DNA of 64,000 nucleotides from Thamnidium elegans (taxonomy: Eukaryota; Mucoromycota; Mucoromycetes; Mucorales; Mucoraceae). Positions within the stretch are counted from its first letter, which is position 1. Every line of letters begins with the position of its first letter. Made by a program: the position numbers and the translations under genes. This document shows positions 46,372 to 57,165 of the stretch, piece after piece. The notes below the pieces were generated by a model. It worked only from the letters and a program-made list of their open reading frames with translations, did not search any database and was not told the DNA's origin. The stretch lies in assembly GCA_025201345.1 (NCBI GenBank), contig JAIXMG010000024.1, positions 62,001 to 126,000 on the forward strand, given 5' to 3'.

Positions 46372-47531
46372 TTATACAATTTCTTTTGTTTCTGTATTAT
46401 TTACAGGGAATTGATCATAAAATTCTAAAAGATCAGTAATGACATTTCTAACGGCTTGAACAGAAATATTCTCTGATGCACCCCACAAATCTACATATTC
46501 ACTCATAGACATTGGCATTTCAACTCCAGATGTACGTAGCGCAAGATAAAGGCATCCAAGTCCGATACCAGGTATAGAATGTGTTAATGCAATTTTTGGC
46601 GAGCATAAAATATCCCAAACATACATCCACGCTAATCTAGCTATTGTACTCATCTCTGGGTCCATATCTACCAATTATTATTATTATTAAATTCTTTTTG
46701 TATGCGTATATATATATATTACCTTGTTCCATTCGCTTCCAAATCTCTTTTTGTGCTGGAAAATGATGTCTTTTAGATTGTTTCTTTGTATCATCTGTAA
46801 TAAAATATCGAATTGACCCTAATCCTCTTAATACATTTAAACAATATGCAAATGGTAATTCTACTTCTAAATCAAACCCTAATGCTCTCACTAATAAAAG
46901 TTCACTGGTAACTAGAGATGCTCTCATTCTAAAATAACTCTATCAAATACTCGTCAATTCCTTCTATTTCTATCAATTTCTCTCTTCTATACAAGTTACC
47001 TCATCAACATCCAGTGTAGTGCCATTAGGATGATAATATCTACATTGGAATTTAATATGCCGACTCTTTAGAGGGGGGGTTTTTTTTTTACCTGTATCCA
47101 ACATTGACAAGATCTCTTACTTTTCTAGGTACTTCAGTTGCTTTACAAGCTAATTGTAAACATGTTGTTGTCAAAAGCTATTCATGTATATATTAGTTTT
47201 TTTTTATTTTTTTTTTAGCAACAACAAAAACAAAAAAATCTTTAAATCCTACTTCTTCATTATTATATAAGGCGTCTTCTGCATTTATTGATCCATCCAC
47301 GTTAACAACTTTTTCTCGACTACTTATAAACGCATTAAAACGATGAAAATAAACAATGGCTGTGGCTGTAGTTCTTATGGGTCTATATCAAATAAATTTA
47401 ACTCTGTGATCTTGTTTTAATTATATTTATAAAACTTACAAATCTAACATGGAACTTGTCTGTCGTAAAAATTGAATGGCTGACATGTTTGGTATCAAGG
47501 GAATATCTTTTTGTAGAGTACCATTAGACAT
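46372..47531 (-). CDS. Cyclin-Q-like (FAM58/CCNQ-type) cyclin
   Basis: Predicted 286-aa protein from six exons: 47531-47440, 47382-47253, 47177-47092, 47039-47000, 46939-46723 and 46667-46372. Two cyclin folds are visible. The first has RTTATAIVYFHRF, TTTCLQLACKATEVPRKVRD and LVNVGYRYYHP; the second has SLVTSELLLVRALGFDLEVE and later IGLGCLYLAL. The RKVRDLVNV...YYHPN block and its spacing look most like cyclin Q, a CDK10 partner, among transcription-type cyclins. Cyclin C/K/Pch1 remain alternatives. It would activate a CDK in the nucleus. Exon 4 is only 40 bp. Confidence 0.75.
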
Positions 47532-48739
47532 TTTTTTTTTCTATTTATTCAATGAAAGGAAGGTGTGTATGTAAGAAAAAGAAAAAAAAAATCAAAACAA
47601 ATGAAAAAAAAAAAAAAAAATACTTTTCGCTGTTTCAAACCAACTTTAATATCTTAGTGATACTCTCGCGTGTTATGAAAAAAGCTCATTGGTATAAGGG
47701 TCCTTTTTTTTTCTCCCGTTACTATTGACGCGCAAATGGTATTAAAGATTATTTGACAGCATAGTATATTTGTATTTGCTTTGAAAAAATATATAAATAA
47801 TGATATACAGTAGTGTCGAGCAATTGGATACGTAGGTAATAGATGTGATTTTAAATTAGACTTTTTTTTTTTTGGTCTATCCCATTATTGTTATAAAGTT
47901 ACCTATGTTGCGTGTGGAACAACAATCCATAGTATGTCTTAAATAAAACTGCGGTAATTACCTTGAAAACTAATTTTTTTTTTTTAGTAGTTTATCTTTA
48001 TATCATCTATCTCTCTCCCATTTTTTTTTTTTTAATAAATACCCCTTTTTTGTTTAGTAAAACCGAAAAAAAAAAAGTATGCATTACATAAGAGTGTTAT
48101 ATAAAATTAGCCACAGTTACCAGAAACAGGACTTTAGGTACATCGTGTCATTCTCCTTTCACCTTTGTCTTACGTGTCCATAATATCTCCTCTTCTATAA
48201 TGTAATCCTGTATTTCGGATGTTAAAACCGAATATCGTTTTGAAATGACTATGAATACGAGGCTTTGTATTAGCAAAGAATAATTAGAAACGATTTTTTT
48301 TCTTAATTAATTGGTAACTAACTAAATAGAAATAACCTAGTAACCCAATTTGCATTTACCTCTCATAAATTGATATATCCGCCCCCCTGTATAACCTTTT
48401 GTCTTTGCCACACATTGAGTAATACAGTAACGTTATACGACGTATTTCAATTTTTTTTTTTATGGTAACGTTAGAGATGCATAATCAAAATTGGAGAAGA
48501 TCGGCAATAAATTAAAAAAAGATAGTAAAAAAAAAAGAAAAACTATGGAGGTTTACTACATTTTACGCAACATTTCGTACTTTTGAACCAAGTATTTGGA
48601 CGGCCAGTGAAAATGTATTTTTACATTTGCAAAGCCTCTGTATGACATGAATTTAATATAAAAAGAAGCCTCATTATTTTCATTTTTTTTTTTTTTATTC
48701 TTTTTTCTTTCTTTAAAAAAAAAGGGGGAGCCAACTACA
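47532..48739. other. Intergenic between divergent genes
   Basis: 1.2 kb. Contains T-runs, a TACAGTAGTGTCGAGCAATT stretch at about 47806-47825 that resembles a Tc1-type element end without a partner, and a T/A-rich leader (48675-48722) before the next ATG. No ORF is supported. Confidence 0.5.
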
Positions 48740-50503
48740 ATGATTCCTTTGGTTTTAGCAATTTTAATTTATCAAGTACTAGCTTTTCTCGGTGTCGAAG
48801 CAGTTTCCCAGGTCGTAACATATATCGCCTATAAGAAACAAGACTTGGATACCAAACTTATGTATAATCAAGCTCCACTTGATTTACTTCACAACTACAA
48901 CAAATTTAAAAAACCGTTTCACCAAAAACTCGCTATTATTCTTACTGCCATGTTTGCCTTACTCCTTGGATTTATTCCAACTGTATTTACAAAAGTAAAT
49001 CAAGCCGGATACATATACTCTGACCCCATTCAATTGCCATTGCAACAGTCTCAATTACCTTGGAGTAACACCGGCATGCCTGTCATAAATGACTTTCTTC
49101 AATTCTTACGAAACTCCACTAGTACCGAACAAACAGTCCAAGATATCCTGACAAACTACTTAAAAAATAATTTAAATCAAACCGTTGTTAAAAACCCTGG
49201 CGGTACTTGGTTTGATGTGGATCAACAGCCAAAGAACGAATACTTTAATGATCAGAATGGCACCTTGTATGGGTTCCAGGCATCCGGTAATGCCACGTTT
49301 TTACCTTTTGGGCATAGATCTGCAGATAGTGTTGAACCTACTTCAGAAACACTCTCAAGTTGTATTGTTAACAATAATTCCCTCTCGACAGCAACTCGAT
49401 TCGATCAGTTCTTGGGGTTTATGGTAGGAGGCGTAGACGGTTATGAATCTATTTGTTACCCTATGTATGATCGGACTGCAGCTATCTATAGACGAATAGA
49501 GATACAGGATAAAATTAGTTTGTTGAGTGCCAATGACTATATCTACAGATCGCCTCAACTAAGTCACGGAAGCAGTGCCATGGGATCCTTTGGTGTTTCA
49601 TTATATAATCATAACAGTACGCATATGAGCTTAGGGATCAAGAAGATGGCCTCTATTACTATGTACAACTATAACAAAACAATACCGCTACCAACTGATT
49701 GTAATCCAGAAGGAAAGACTGAAAATGCTACAACAAGTTTTAAAAATCTTGCTAATAACAAGATTTTATGTCAATTGATGTCGGTAATACCTTCTCAAAG
49801 TAACACTACCATGCGAATCTTACAAGCATCTCGTAAATATTATGATGGAGGAAATCATGCGACAAATGCAGTGTACACTATTTTAAACGATGGAAAGTAT
49901 GATGAAGGACAAGCTGTCATGATCGATCTTAATATGTTTGCTGCTTATACCATCAAAGGTCAGCTGGCTGACGACAAAGAATATCTTTTGGCGTATGAGG
50001 ATGTTAGACTTGGAGGGGACATTTACGCAGAAAACAGTGCATTTGAAATTACTTTGGCAAATAATAATATTGACTCTATTATTGATAAGCTTGACGATAT
50101 TGTGTTGGACGAGCAAACTATTGATACTTTGGTTACATTGGCTTCAGCTAGAGTGCGATGGTCTAACGGATATTATTCAGACTTTGTTAGATATACAGCA
50201 GATGTTACAGACGCAATTGAGACCCCGGCCAGTTGGATTATTAGTGTTGTTGTCATCTTTGTTATTTTCTTGCTGCCACAGGTCTTGCGATTATTTCTTC
50301 GACATGATACTTATTATACTCAGGATTTAAGGACTATCTTGATTTCTACTTTGGAAGATAAGCACACTGGTCCCTTTGAAACCGAAAATGAAAGTAAAGC
50401 CAAACAGTTGCATTTGGTCTTCTCGTCCCAGGGAGAGGGTAGAATAGAAGCTTCTATTACTTTGAACGGTAATATCATCGATACAAAGAAAGATTTTAGT
50501 TGA
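48740..50503 (+). CDS. Large hypothetical membrane protein
   Basis: Intronless 587-aa protein. Hydrophobic segments lie at about 3-22, 63-84 and 497-520. Between the second and third lies a soluble domain of about 410 residues with several NxS/T sites (NSTST, NATF, NNSLS, NHNSTHMS, NKTI, NATTS) and conserved-looking Cys, so it is probably exposed to the lumen or outside. The C-terminal 65 residues are cytosolic, with LHLVFSSQGEGRIEASITLN. No family is recognised. Its stop is only 28 bp from that of the convergent kinase gene. Confidence 0.8.
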   Translation: MIPLVLAILIYQVLAFLGVEAVSQVVTYIAYKKQDLDTKLMYNQAPLDLLHNYNKFKKPFHQKLAIILTAMFALLLGFIPTVFTKVNQAGYIYSDPIQLPLQQSQLPWSNTGMPVINDFLQFLRNSTSTEQTVQDILTNYLKNNLNQTVVKNPGGTWFDVDQQPKNEYFNDQNGTLYGFQASGNATFLPFGHRSADSVEPTSETLSSCIVNNNSLSTATRFDQFLGFMVGGVDGYESICYPMYDRTAAIYRRIEIQDKISLLSANDYIYRSPQLSHGSSAMGSFGVSLYNHNSTHMSLGIKKMASITMYNYNKTIPLPTDCNPEGKTENATTSFKNLANNKILCQLMSVIPSQSNTTMRILQASRKYYDGGNHATNAVYTILNDGKYDEGQAVMIDLNMFAAYTIKGQLADDKEYLLAYEDVRLGGDIYAENSAFEITLANNNIDSIIDKLDDIVLDEQTIDTLVTLASARVRWSNGYYSDFVRYTADVTDAIETPASWIISVVVIFVIFLLPQVLRLFLRHDTYYTQDLRTILISTLEDKHTGPFETENESKAKQLHLVFSSQGEGRIEASITLNGNIIDTKKDFS

Positions 50504-50531
50504 AACAAATAAAATTTATTTATATATATAT

Positions 50532-52069
50532 TTAAAGTCGTGGCCTGTTATAAAGAGAATAAAATAATTGCTCTTGTTGAGCTTGTTTTTGGGCTAAAGC
50601 AGTGAGTTCAGCAGTTTTTTCTTTTCTTGTTTTTGGTTTAGAAGGAACCATTCCTGGCTCAGGCGTAACAGTGGGTGATATAGACATGGGTTTTTGTTGT
50701 AGCATATTTTCTACTACGACCTTTCTTCGAACGTCTATCGGTACAAAAGAAGGGAAAAATAAAGCATCGGCTGGTGGTGGTATAGTTATTTTTTTCTTGT
50801 CGGGCTCTTCTTGGGCCTTTTTTTCTTCTCTCTTCCTCTTCAATGGGGTTTTCTTCTTTAATGGTTTTTCCTTCTTCAATCCCTTGTTCTTGACTGGGGC
50901 TTGTTTTTTGCGTAAACCAAACACACAGCCAGGCACACATACGGGAGACCATTGCATTAGTCCGTCGTGAGCATATCCTTTGCGATTATATAGATCTTTA
51001 AACATTTGTTTAAGTTTGGGATAGTCTGGCTTTTCACTATAACGTAAGTTTCGCGAGTATGTCAATAATCTACAAAACTCTGGCTCTAACCCTTTACAAA
51101 TATCCTCAGGAGAGCATCTTTTCTTCTTAACATGAATTTTAAAGTGTGTAGAATCGTCAGTAGTATCAGATAAGCCTTGCCAGGGCAATGTACCATTTTG
51201 GAGATATATTAAGGTATATGCCAGTGATTCAAGATCGTCTCTTCTTGACAATTCTAATTTGTTAAGTTAGCATTATTATTATTTATCTTCAATTTCCTCT
51301 TTACCAATGCCTTCGTGACTATGTATACTTGCATATCTAGGAGTTCCAATCATTTTGTCATGATATTTTTTACCCAAATGCTTATTGTCTCTTTTAAAGA
51401 CGAGCGATAAACCAAAGTCTAATAAATATACAGTGTTGGAAAACCTTCCGGTACCTAGGGCAATGTTTGATGGTTTAATATCTCTGTGGACGTAGCCTAT
51501 AAGAAATAAATGTTGGGTTTTTTTTTTTAAAAAAATGAAAAATAATCCATACAAAAAAAACAACTTACAGGAGCTATGTAAACTTTTGATGCGATCGATC
51601 TATATAAGAAGTTAAATTATCAGTTTTAAGAAAGCTAGTTAAGGTATAAAAAATAAACTTTACTAGTTGATCGGCTATTATAAGCGTTGTTTTTAAATTG
51701 AATCGTCTTTGACACGCGTAGAATTTGTTTTGAATCGATGGACCCAACATTGTCATTACCAAGTACTTGCTATCACCATGTTCAAAGTAATCATATACTT
51801 GTGCGAAGCCAGGAAAACATCCGAGAGAACGGTAAACTTTTCTCTCTCGATCTAAGGAATTACCATGGAAATGTTCGATTTTGAGTGCTACTAATTGTTT
51901 TAATTTATGATCGTATGCTATATATATATAAGAATGTATGAGTAACGCAATAAAAAAAAAGAAACTGGTATTATTTACCTGATTTAACAATTCCATATCC
52001 CCCTGTTCCTATTTCTTCTCGTACTTCGTAACGGCCGTTTAGGAGAGGTTTAGAGGTCGTCAAAGTCAT
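50532..52069 (-). CDS. Casein kinase 1-like Ser/Thr protein kinase
   Basis: Predicted 429-aa protein from exons 52069-51979, 51917-51664, 51599-51569, 51496-51305 and 51253-50532. Visible are the Gly-rich loop GTGGYGIVKSA near 23-33, the VALKIEH Lys, YVHRDIKPSNIALG, LLDFGLS, and SRRDDLESLAYTLIYLQNGTLPWQG, which is diagnostic of the CK1 family. A C-terminal region of about 110 residues is extremely Lys-rich (KKEKPLKKKTPLKRKREEKK) and could be a nuclear or nucleolar signal. It is shorter and more divergent than Hrr25/Yck. Exon 3 is just 31 bp. The kinase is predicted active; substrates are unknown. Confidence 0.88.
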
Positions 52070-52640
52070 TTTGAATGTATGAATTTCGCGGGAGTAAAAA
52101 GAAAAAGTTAAGTTTGAGTTTGTTTGTTTTACTACGTAGCCATTATTTATTACATCATTGGTTGAAAATAATCAGGTAAATATTCAGCGACACATCAATT
52201 TAATACAAGTGTTTTTATTTAAGTTTTGCATAAATCAACAATGGAACATAATTTATACGGTCAGCGTTTTATTATAAAAGATAGTAAATCATCATCAGTA
52301 AGGATAGTTGCGGAAGATTTGGTTTTTACATGACAAGGTAAGGACCTAGGCTTAATAAAGCGGATATTCTAGTTACATGTATAATAATGTTCGATGTTGG
52401 ATCTGGTAGCTTTTGAAGGTATCTAGTACAAGTGATGTAACCAGTGGGCGTATCCGACTTGTAATACCCGCCAAAGAAATCTTTGGGAGGTTGCTACTCT
52501 AGAGCCTCCCCCCCCCCCCTCTCTCTCTCTCCAGCTCAATACTGGCACCAAGGTAAATATAATCCTTCATACAGTTTCTCTAGTCATTTCCTCCAAGGAG
52601 GATGTTATTCTTTCTTCTTTTTTTTTTTAGCTACAATTAC

Positions 52641-52669
<29 letters not shown>
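52641..52669. repeat. 29-base poly-A run
   Basis: Uninterrupted A-run preceded by a T-run 20 bp upstream. Length is probably variable. Confidence 0.7.
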
Positions 52670-52671
<2 letters not shown>

Positions 52672-52694
52672 TATATTAATTGATATCGTTAAGA

Positions 52695-52748
52695 GTTTTC
52701 TTTGGAGTAATAGTTTCCTTTGGAGTAATAGTTTCCTTTGGAGTAATA
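52695..52748. repeat. 18-bp tandem repeat, three copies
   Basis: Unit gtttcctttggagtaata. Copies 2 and 3 are identical and copy 1 differs at one base (c to t). It is a short minisatellite in the MATE upstream region. Confidence 0.85.
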
Positions 52749-53407
52749 ATACACTTCTAAAGTATTGGACTTTAACAACAACAAAAGTGTTATCTAAACC
52801 GAAAAGATTATCAAAAAGTGCTGGATAAGGTATAAATAAAACAAGATAAAGCGGAATTCAATACTTTGCAAGATGATTGGTTGATTTGACCGCCAAATGT
52901 ACACAGCAGAGAGAAAGGTTTGCATCAATTATGTGTATGCGTGTGTGTTACCTTGGGTGTAGTCTATATTACTTCATTTGGACGTTGAGTATTAACTTTG
53001 TGAGTAATCAAACTGGCTAATGCACCAGTAGCAGTAATTTTCAATTACTTCATTTTATATCTTTCTTATTAACAGATAATCTGATGATCTTTTTTTCTCT
53101 CTTTTTTTTTTTTTAGTGAAACAGTAATATAGTACAATGACTAATATCTTTGAGAATATATAACCTTTTCTTACTTTAAAAGGCTTTTAACTCTAACTTG
53201 TTCCTTTCAAGTATTTATGGCGGAGATTAAAAAACTTTTTTTTTAAAATAAATTTTTTTTTTCTCTTTTTTACTCTAGAACTCTTTTCTTTTTACCTACT
53301 ATTTTTACCCCCTTTTTTTTGTTTTCTCTTCTTATAAAGAAATTGAATGAACATTCATTATTTGCTTATAACATCGAATAATCAAAATAATAATTTTATA
53401 AGTAATT

Positions 53408-54940
53408 ATGTCAATAATAATAACTGAACAAACTCCAGTTTTGGTCGACAAGAGATCACAAAAAAAGGGTTACAGTCATGAATTTAAATGGTTACTCAAG
53501 AATGCTATGCCTTTGGTAATAAGCTATTTATTACAAAATAGTTTACAAAGTGTTAGTATCATTAGTGTTGGACATTTGGTAAGTAAGACCATTTTATCAT
53601 TATCATTATCATTTATTAATTACAAAAAAAAAAAAAAGGGCCCCAATGAATTATCTTCTGCTACATTAGGTAGTATGTTCGTTACTATTACTGGTTTATC
53701 TGTTGCTACTGGAGCTACTTTATCTTTAGATACCCTTTGCTCTCAATCATTTACTAGCTCTGATGATAAAACGATTGTTGGATTACATGTACAACGTTGT
53801 TTAGCTTTTATGTGTTTTCTTTTTGTACCTGTCATTGCTCTTTGGTGGAATGCTGAATACATTTTCTTGTTACTACACCAGGATCCTATCGTTGCCCAAT
53901 TAGCTGGTGAATATGTACGTTGGATGATTTTAGCAGCACCTGCTTTTGCTTTATTTGAATCCTTAAAAAAAATGCTGCAAGCCCAAGGGATTTTTAATGC
54001 ACCTACGCTAGTATTGTTTTTAGGCACACCCCTTAACATTGTATTAAATTATTTACTTGTTTGGATTCCTACCTTTTCACTTGGTTTCGCCGGCGCACCT
54101 ATTGCTAGTTGTATTTCTTATTGGGTTATTGTCTTGTTAATGGCATTGTATATTTATCGTGTAGATGGTTATCAAGCTTGGCCGGCATGGTCTACCCGTG
54201 CTGCTTTTAATTTTAGCCATTGGGGTCCAATGGTTAAATTAGCCGTACCTGGTATTCTCTTGATCTGTACTGAAACCTGGGCTTATGAAATTGTTGCGTT
54301 GGGAGCAAGTTGGATTGATACCCCCAATCTTGGTGCTCAAAGTATTATCTTGACTTCTATTACTGCCCTTTATACTCTCGCTTTTGGTGTGGGCATTGCC
54401 TCTGCTAACCGTGTTGGTAACCTTTTGGGAGCTCAAAGACCCAAACAAGCTAGGATTGCAGCCAGAACTGCTTTGATGGTTGGTATTGCTGTAGGTGCTT
54501 TAAATTCTGGCGCACTTTTAATGTTCCGTAAGAGTTGGGCTTTTATCTTTACGCGTGATGCTGAAGTAGTTCAGATCGTGACGGATGTATTGCCTTTGGT
54601 TGCTTTGTTTGTATTTGCTGATAATATTGCTGGTGTTGCGGATGGTGTACTGAATGGTATGGGACGTCAACATGTGGGTGCTTGGTGTAATTTGGCTGCT
54701 TATTATCTTTCAGCTTTACCAATTGGTTTTTGGCTTTGTTTCCGAAAAGGATGGGGATTAGCTGGTCTTTGGGTCGCTTTGGCAGGTACTTTAATTGTTG
54801 CTTGTCTCTTAACGGTCATTATTCTTTTATGCTCAAACTGGAAGAAAGAAGCACTTAAAGCTGAAGAAAGATCAAAGGAAGAAGAAAATAATACTAGCAG
54901 TGCTGAAACGAGTAGAAGTAATAGTCCTCTTCTTTGTTAA
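53408..54940 (+). CDS. MATE-family multidrug / metabolite efflux transporter
   Basis: Predicted 490-aa protein from exons 53408-53578 and 53639-54940. It has twelve hydrophobic helices with MATE landmarks: AMPLVISYLLQNSLQ, the GHLG junction restored by splicing, ATGATLSLDTLCSQSF, PALFEtype APAFALFESLKKMLQAQG, TETWAYEIVALGA and GVGIASANRVGNLLGA. MATE proteins exchange drugs or metabolites for H+ or Na+ at the plasma or vacuolar membrane. The 60-bp intron (53579-53638) is a multiple of three and lacks a stop, so retention would insert 20 residues. The splice donor GTAAGT and the restored motif argue that it is removed. Confidence 0.93.
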   Translation: MSIIITEQTPVLVDKRSQKKGYSHEFKWLLKNAMPLVISYLLQNSLQSVSIISVGHLVSKTILSLSLSFINYKKKKKGPNELSSATLGSMFVTITGLSVATGATLSLDTLCSQSFTSSDDKTIVGLHVQRCLAFMCFLFVPVIALWWNAEYIFLLLHQDPIVAQLAGEYVRWMILAAPAFALFESLKKMLQAQGIFNAPTLVLFLGTPLNIVLNYLLVWIPTFSLGFAGAPIASCISYWVIVLLMALYIYRVDGYQAWPAWSTRAAFNFSHWGPMVKLAVPGILLICTETWAYEIVALGASWIDTPNLGAQSIILTSITALYTLAFGVGIASANRVGNLLGAQRPKQARIAARTALMVGIAVGALNSGALLMFRKSWAFIFTRDAEVVQIVTDVLPLVALFVFADNIAGVADGVLNGMGRQHVGAWCNLAAYYLSALPIGFWLCFRKGWGLAGLWVALAGTLIVACLLTVIILLCSNWKKEALKAEERSKEEENNTSSAETSRSNSPLLC

Positions 54941-55323
54941 GTTTTTTCATTAGAAATAAAATTATAATTCTAAAAAAAAAAAAAAAAGAGAGTTGAATAT
55001 GTATAGTATGCTCTTGTGACGTCTGGAGCTTTTTGCAGGCTTAAACCAATTTCGCCGTTTGGAGCAATACAGTACTTTTTTTGTTTATCCACCTGTATTC
55101 TCTTTAACATATACGAGTGTTTAATAGACTTTTTACAATAAAATAAAAATTTCGCCTACTATATTTGTATCAGACTACAGTGAGGCATAAAAAAGTTTAA
55201 ATTCGAATCACTTTTAGATTGGACTGTATTTACTCGTTTCTTCGAATGTCACACTCACACATAAATTACATCATAGTTCGTTTCGCTTTTTTTTTTCTCT
55301 CTTTTTTCTTTCAGCTATATATC
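54941..55323. other. Intergenic, tandem orientation
   Basis: About 380 bp, AT-rich, with a T/C-rich leader (55285-55315) before the next ATG. The upstream ATG at 55219 is in frame but would add an uncharacteristic hydrophobic leader. Confidence 0.55.
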
Positions 55324-55992
55324 ATGAATAATAATAATATGCAATCTAACGCTTATAATCAACAGCCATATAATAACAACACTATGAATAATCAACAATC
55401 TTACTCTAATAATCAACAACCTTACTCTAATAACCAACAGCCTTATAACAGCATGACAGATACAAAGATACCTTACACCAATGATATGAAACAATCTAGT
55501 AATACTTATAACAAGAATACAGTTTTGCCAGATTATGGTGCCAGTGCAGGAGGTCCTACACCTATGCAGAAAGAACAACAACAGTTACTTAAGCAACAGC
55601 AAGAAGCAAGATTGAGTGGTGGGTATCCGGGCGTAGTAGGTGGAACACCAGCAGAGTTTCGAGGTGTTCAGGGTTATGACGCACAAGGGAATCCTATCAT
55701 ACCTCCATTCATCGCTCAAAGACATCAAATTGAACAATCGTTAGGACCAACATGTACTGACGGAGGATACCACGATTTACGTATGCTTTTAACAAATTCT
55801 TCTTTGTTGTTTGCAGTTTTAATTATCCCTTATTGCTGTGGATACCGTGGAAAAAGAGTGGTAAAAAGAAGAATACAAAAAAAAATGTACAAAATATAAA
55901 TAACTAAAATTTACTTTTATATATCATGTTAAAAGTGTACTTGTAAAAAATGTAAGAAAGTTTTCCCAGATATAATGCTTCCATCACAATAA
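55324..55992 (+). CDS. Gln/Asn-rich membrane protein with BRI3-like C-terminus
   Basis: Predicted 197-aa protein from exons 55324-55860 and 55936-55992. The N-terminal half is Asn/Gln/Tyr-rich with tandem QQPYSNNQQPYSNN-type repeats. The C-terminus has TDGGYHDLRM, one hydrophobic segment (SSLLFAVLIIPYCCG) and, after the spliced junction, GKRVCTCKKCKKVF. A hydrophobic segment flanked by Gly-Gly and closed by a CxCxxC-like cluster resembles the BRI3 (brain protein I3) family of small endolysosomal proteins. Without the intron, the frame would stop at 55899 and lose the Cys cluster. Family assignment is tentative. Confidence 0.7.
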
Positions 55993-56022
55993 TAATAATA
56001 ATAATAAAAGTTTAATAAAAAT

Positions 56023-56978
56023 TTACATTTCTTTCTTTGATGGATTATGAGAAAGTTCAATAGTAACAACAGATAAATCATCATGTATGTTTTCACGGTA
56101 ACTACCTAATCGATTACTTTTACGATTCTCTTCTACTTTCTGCATGGTGAGTCTATAAAGCCACCAAGCCACAGCAGCCAACATAAATACGCCACAGCCC
56201 ATCATCATCATGGCAATGCGGTGTGCTGACGGTGGCAGATCAGGATTGGATATATCTGCCAACTGAGATCCGATCCAAACTTCCAACATGACTTTAAAAG
56301 ACGATATCAGTGCAGAGAATATAAATTGTTTGGTGGTAATGGTTGGTAAGATTGAAAGTAACATGTTGGTAATGGGCCAAGGAATAGGACTAAGACGAAT
56401 CAACATCATCATCTAAACTTTTTTTTTTGTACATTAAGAAAAAGACAGGTGCATGTTTTTTTTTTTTTACAAAAGAAAAAAAAAAAACTACATATATACC
56501 TTGAATCCACCTTGTTCAATAGCTTCTTGAATAGCTAAATATTTTTCTTGTTTTGAAGTAGATAATTTTATAAATCGAGCGAAGTTATATTTTCGAATAA
56601 GTCCAAATGCAATCATGGCACCAAAGAATGCTCCACTGACGGCAGGTGCAATACCACCGGGAAACCCATAAATAAATCCTGTTAATGTTGTTGCAAATGT
56701 AAAACCCAACATGGGTGGTATCGAGGTTAAAATAATTAAACATGATAATAGAATAGAACTGTATGCCTTTGTTCTTAATTCTACTGCTACCGTTTGTATT
56801 ACTAGATTCCCCCCAAAAAAAAAAAAAAAACGTTAATTATATGAAGAAGTTTTCTGTAATCATTTTTTTTGTTTGTTTTACAAGCTAAAATAGTGGCACG
56901 GTGAAGAGCAAATGTCAAGGCGGTTATGACAAGTAACGTAATGCCGCCAGCTATGGTTACAATACTTTTCTTTTGCAT
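56023..56978 (-). CDS. TMEM64/Tvp38-type VTT-domain membrane protein
   Basis: Predicted 262-aa protein from exons 56978-56882, 56801-56500 and 56412-56023. The VTT (SNARE-associated/DedA) domain is clear: PPMLGFTFATTLTGFIYGFPGGI, AVSGAFFGAMIAF and, across the second intron, FK-MMMLIRLSPIPWPITNML. The family includes yeast Tvp38 and human TMEM64, lipid-handling proteins of Golgi and ER membranes. The start MQKKSIV puts the first membrane helix near the N-terminus. An in-frame ATG at 57038 is an alternative, and 57026-56992 looks like a 35-bp intron in that extension. Stops of this gene and the convergent BRI3-like gene are 30 bp apart. Confidence 0.87.
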
Positions 56979-57165
56979 AGTGTTGAAAAGGGGACTGAAA
57001 CACCGAAAAAAAAGAAAAGACCTTACAAACAGGGCCATTTTCTCTTAATTTAAAGATATAACGGTGTTTCAAACTCTGACAAATGAATGAAAGGGAGGGG
57101 AATACATATACAGTTGTCAGAACAGCATTCATTTATCTGTCTATCTCTCTTTCTTATAACCAACT

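Larger units (their letters stand above)
52070..53407. other. Intergenic between divergent genes, repeat-rich
   Basis: 1.3 kb. Holds a C11 run followed by (CT)n at 52508-52531, a 29-A run, an 18-bp tandem repeat, T-rich leader sequence before the MATE gene and a 30-codon ORF at 52241-52333 without support. No RNA gene is recognised. Confidence 0.5.

Noticed and set aside
52483..52683. Plus ORF spanning the C/CT run and poly-A
   Set aside because: Composition follows simple repeats; no start context or domain.
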